DNA from: an uncultured Halomicronema sp.
GTDB lineage: Bacteria; Cyanobacteriota; Cyanobacteriia; Phormidesmidales; Phormidesmidaceae
Reading direction: 5' to 3'
DNA: 8,210 bases
NCBI GenBank assembly: GCA_937897665.1
Contig: CALCPB010000808.1
Span: forward strand, 1-8,210
The translations under genes were made by a program, and so were the position numbers. Shown here in pieces: positions 5,582-8,210 of the stretch. A model generated the notes under the pieces. It saw only the letters and a program-made list of their open reading frames with translations, made no database searches and was not told the DNA's origin. The number at the start of each line of letters is the position of its first letter. Within the stretch, counting starts at the first letter, position 1.

Positions 5582-7966
5582 ATGATGCCTACCCCTGCCA
5601 CGACCACTGCCACTCAATCAAAAACCCAGCCTGACCAGATCGGCTTTCGCTTTCCCTGGCAAGCGGTGCTCACCGGCAGTTGCCTTTCGCTAGCGACCCT
5701 GGTGACTGCCATTAACAGCCCGTTTCTGCAGCAGTGGGAATGGCAGATGCAGACGCTCTTTTTTGAACTGCGGGGGCCGCAAGCCGCCCCTGACGATATC
5801 GTCATTTTGGCAATTGATAACGAATCGCTATCTCAGGCTGAGCATTATCGCAGTGACCCGGAGCAGTATGCCGATTTGGCCCCGATTCAACAGTGGCCCT
5901 GGCAGCGGGAAGCCTATGCAATCGCGATCGATCGCCTCTTGGCGGCAGGCGCTAAAGCCGTGGCGGTGGATATTGTGCTCACCACTGACAGTGCCTATGG
6001 CTCGGCGGATGATGACCGCCTCAACACCGTGTTGACTCAGTACGGCGATCGCGTCACCCTAGCGATGAAATACGAGGGCGATCAGCTGCGGCAGGGCACG
6101 TTATTAAAGCCGACACTGCCCCTAGAGCAGTTTCAATCAGCCGGGATTCGCCTGGGCAATATCAATTTTCCTTTAGAAAACGACGGGCGCATTCATCGTC
6201 AGGGGCATACCTATCTGCAAGCGCTAGAGACCGCGAGCGGCGGCCCCAGCGATCTGGGTGAAACCGCCCCTGATTGGGCCACCATCACCAGTTTTGCCGA
6301 AGCAACGTTGCAGTCAGCAGCGATCGCCTATCCTGAGCCGACCGGCACCGGCATTCATTTTTTAGGGCCCGCCCAAACCTTTGAGCATGTGCCGTTTTGG
6401 TATGTGCTGGATGCTGATCTATGGTCCAACTATTTGCAAGGAGGGGCGGTGTTTCAAGACAAAATTGTGGTCATCGGCACCACCGCCAGTCTGCACCAAG
6501 ATTTCCATAGCGTCCCCTTTGCCAGAAGCATCGCCTACCCCGACCCAATGCCCGGGGTCGAGATTTTGGCAAACGATATTGCCACCTTGCGAGCGGGTAA
6601 CGCGCTGACGATCGGCCTCCCCCAGCCACTGGCCCGAGCTGGCTTATTGTTGGCGATCGGGGGCGGCTTTCTCGTGGGGGTCTCCCGGAGTAAGCGCATT
6701 TTGCAGCGCCTGATGTGGACAGCAATCGCCACCGGCGGCTGGCTAGCGATCGGGTATGTCAGTTTTATTGGGGCAGGCATCTTTTTACCCACGGCTGGCA
6801 TCGCCGTCACGGTGATCATTTGTGGCGGCTGTTATGCCACCACCGGCCTCGTGGCCGAACAGTTTCGGAAGCAGCGGCTGCGCACCACATTGGCCCAATA
6901 TGTCACCTCGCCCATCGTGCAAGAAATTATCAGCCAAGAAGAAGACTTTCAAGACTTACTAGAGGCCCGCCAGGCTGAGGTAGTGGGCACGCTATTGGGT
7001 GCTCGCTATCAGGTACTCGCAGTCCTCGGCTATGGTGGCTTCAGCGAAACGTTTACCGCCGCTGATACCCAACGACCGGGCAATCCAATTTGTGTGGTCA
7101 AGCGCCTGCGCATCGTCAGTGACGACCCGCAATCGCATCAGCTGGCCCATCGCTTATTTGTCTCAGAGGCCAAAACCCTAGAACGACTGGGGCACCATAG
7201 TCAAATTCCGCGTCTGCTGGCGCACTTTGAAACTAGCACCTCGTTCTTCTTAGTTGAAGAAATGGTGCAAGGCAACATGATCAAAGATGAACTGTCGTCT
7301 CGTCAGGCGAAGTCGCAGGCTTGGGTGATGAACATTTTGCTCGATCTCGTGACGGTGGTGGAGTATGTCCATAGACAGGGCGTCATTCACCGCGATATCA
7401 AACCGTCTAACCTGATTCGGCGGGCGGGCGATGGTCGCTTGGTGCTCATTGACTTTGGCTCAGTCAAGGAAATTTCTAACCAATTGACGGAGACGGAAGC
7501 CCACGTCACCTCCACGATTGGCATTGGCACCAAAGGCTATATGCCCAGCGAACAGTCCGCCGGTATGCCACGTTTTAGCAGCGATCTGTATGCGATTGGC
7601 GTGACCGCGATCGAGGCGCTGACGGGCATTTCTCCCTACAAACTGAAATATGACGATCGCGGCGAGCTGATTTGGCAATACTTGGTACCAGATCTGCATC
7701 CAGCGTTGGGCAACGTACTAAGCCAAATGGTGCGCTATGACTTTACCCAACGCTATGAAGCGGCCCAGCACGTCCTGGCAGCTCTTAAAGAAATTCCCGT
7801 GGCGTTGCCTGATGCCCTAGTCGTTCGGGCTCCTTTGATCACCGATGTCAACACTCAAGTGATTGACGAAGATGACGATCGCTGGGATGAGCCCACCGGC
7901 TACTTACCGACCGACTGGGCAACCGAATCGGATGAATCAACCGAGCCAGAAAGCCGCCTGGGTTAA
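5582..7966 (+). CDS. CHASE2-domain transmembrane Ser/Thr protein kinase
   Basis: A 794-residue sensor kinase. A first membrane span (about 28-45) leads into an extracytoplasmic CHASE2 domain (about 50-345; motifs ELRGPQAAPDDIVILAIDN, AKAVAVDIVL, KIVVIGTTA and PGVEILAN). Three more spans follow (about 350-367, 378-401, 403-423). After a linker (428-475) comes a Hanks-type kinase domain (about 476-740): Gly loop LGYGGFSETF (482-491), K507, E529 in helix C, catalytic loop HRDIKPSN (603-610), DFG (624-626) and activation segment GTKGYMPSEQ (649-658). All catalytic residues are present, so it should be active and phosphorylate Ser/Thr in cytoplasmic targets in response to an unknown external signal. 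An acidic tail (761-794) ends the protein. Two adjacent ATGs (5582, 5585) are possible starts and neither has a Shine-Dalgarno. No partner gene is adjacent. Confidence 0.94.
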   Translation: MMPTPATTTATQSKTQPDQIGFRFPWQAVLTGSCLSLATLVTAINSPFLQQWEWQMQTLFFELRGPQAAPDDIVILAIDNESLSQAEHYRSDPEQYADLAPIQQWPWQREAYAIAIDRLLAAGAKAVAVDIVLTTDSAYGSADDDRLNTVLTQYGDRVTLAMKYEGDQLRQGTLLKPTLPLEQFQSAGIRLGNINFPLENDGRIHRQGHTYLQALETASGGPSDLGETAPDWATITSFAEATLQSAAIAYPEPTGTGIHFLGPAQTFEHVPFWYVLDADLWSNYLQGGAVFQDKIVVIGTTASLHQDFHSVPFARSIAYPDPMPGVEILANDIATLRAGNALTIGLPQPLARAGLLLAIGGGFLVGVSRSKRILQRLMWTAIATGGWLAIGYVSFIGAGIFLPTAGIAVTVIICGGCYATTGLVAEQFRKQRLRTTLAQYVTSPIVQEIISQEEDFQDLLEARQAEVVGTLLGARYQVLAVLGYGGFSETFTAADTQRPGNPICVVKRLRIVSDDPQSHQLAHRLFVSEAKTLERLGHHSQIPRLLAHFETSTSFFLVEEMVQGNMIKDELSSRQAKSQAWVMNILLDLVTVVEYVHRQGVIHRDIKPSNLIRRAGDGRLVLIDFGSVKEISNQLTETEAHVTSTIGIGTKGYMPSEQSAGMPRFSSDLYAIGVTAIEALTGISPYKLKYDDRGELIWQYLVPDLHPALGNVLSQMVRYDFTQRYEAAQHVLAALKEIPVALPDALVVRAPLITDVNTQVIDEDDDRWDEPTGYLPTDWATESDESTEPESRLG

Positions 7967-8101
7967 TGTCATGACGGCACCAGACCGCGGCTATCGTTGC
8001 TTGCCCTAACCGAACTATTGGATCTTTGAGAAATACCCTGCCGTCATCAGACCGTTACGTGACGGTACATGCCTCATGCCCCTATCCCGAACTCAGGTTA
8101 T
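7967..8101. repeat. Repeat-bearing gap between convergent kinase and aconitase genes
   Basis: ATGACGGCA (7971-7979) is the perfect complement of TGCCGTCAT (8039-8047). Each is followed closely by CAGACCG (7981-7987 and 8048-8054). A near-perfect 16-bp palindrome, ACCGTTACGTGACGGT, occupies 8051-8066 and would be a 6-bp RNA stem with one G-U pair and loop ACGU. These are candidate bidirectional 3'-end structures, though no T-run follows on either strand. No gene is seen here. Confidence 0.5.
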
Positions 8102-8210
8102 CTAAGCTGCCAGCAGTTGGCGGAGAACAAAGTGCAAAATGCCCCCGTTGCGGTAGTACTCCACTTCATCCAACGTATCGATGCGGCAGAGCAAAGGAGC
8201 CACAGTGGTT
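8102..8210 (-). CDS. acnA: Aconitate hydratase (AcnA/IRP type), C-terminal end
   Basis: Only the last 35 codons and the TAG stop (8104-8102) are in the window; the rest lies beyond the right edge. The peptide contains RIDTLDEVEYYRNGGILHFV followed by LRQLLAA and the stop. This matches the C-terminus of AcnA-type aconitases, which end in RIDT...E..YY.N.GILH.V.R. That tail belongs to the swivelling domain 4. The enzyme interconverts citrate and isocitrate through a 4Fe-4S cluster in the cytoplasmic TCA pathway, which in cyanobacteria supplies 2-oxoglutarate for nitrogen assimilation. The related 2-methylcitrate dehydratase AcnD or homoaconitase cannot be fully excluded from the tail alone. The gene converges on the kinase gene. 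Confidence 0.85.
   Translation of the reverse strand, partial: TTVAPLLCRIDTLDEVEYYRNGGILHFVLRQLLAA

Overview
The window is from a cyanobacterium. The HIP1 octamer GCGATCGC occurs about twelve times. The window also carries a tocopherol (vitamin E) cyclase of the Synechocystis slr1737/plant VTE1 type, a CHASE2-Ser/Thr kinase and a cyanobacterial tRNA-Asn(GUU). I cannot name the species. Filamentous Leptolyngbya-like or related lineages are only a guess from the moderately high GC and the CHASE2-kinase architecture.

Layout. On the + strand, 3-140 is the 3' end of an unrecognised gene. It is followed by an ECF/CbiO-type ABC ATPase (222-905), a YacP/Rae1-type NYN-domain nuclease (1062-1631) and tRNA-Asn (1728-1799). 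The - strand then holds a three-gene block read right to left: a cytosine-deaminase-like amidohydrolase (5050-3809), a YgjP-like zinc metallopeptidase (3662-2898) and tocopherol cyclase (2905-1817). The last two overlap by 8 nt. A 531-bp intergenic region (5051-5581), rich in inverted repeats, separates this block from a divergent gene for a membrane CHASE2-Ser/Thr protein kinase (5582-7966). A 135-bp repeat-containing gap follows, and then the C-terminal end of an aconitase (8102-8210, - strand) runs off the window.

How the parts relate. No pathway joins all the genes. The ABC ATPase has no EcfT or S-component beside it. The NYN nuclease and the tRNA are both translation-linked, but their adjacency may be chance. 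The amidohydrolase, peptidase and cyclase are co-directional, and the peptidase and cyclase are very likely co-translated. The kinase appears to be a single-gene sensor: an N-terminal CHASE2 sensor, three membrane spans, then a cytoplasmic kinase.

Most worth a second look: (1) an amidohydrolase that keeps the metal-binding histidines but has Asn and Phe where E. coli cytosine deaminase has its metal Asp and catalytic Glu; (2) a segment upstream of the kinase (5400-5486) whose inverted repeats could form mutually exclusive structures or a pseudoknot; (3) the peptidase-tocopherol cyclase gene overlap; (4) a cyclase-like linker in front of the kinase domain. I see no CRISPR array, insertion sequence, phage gene or defence cassette.
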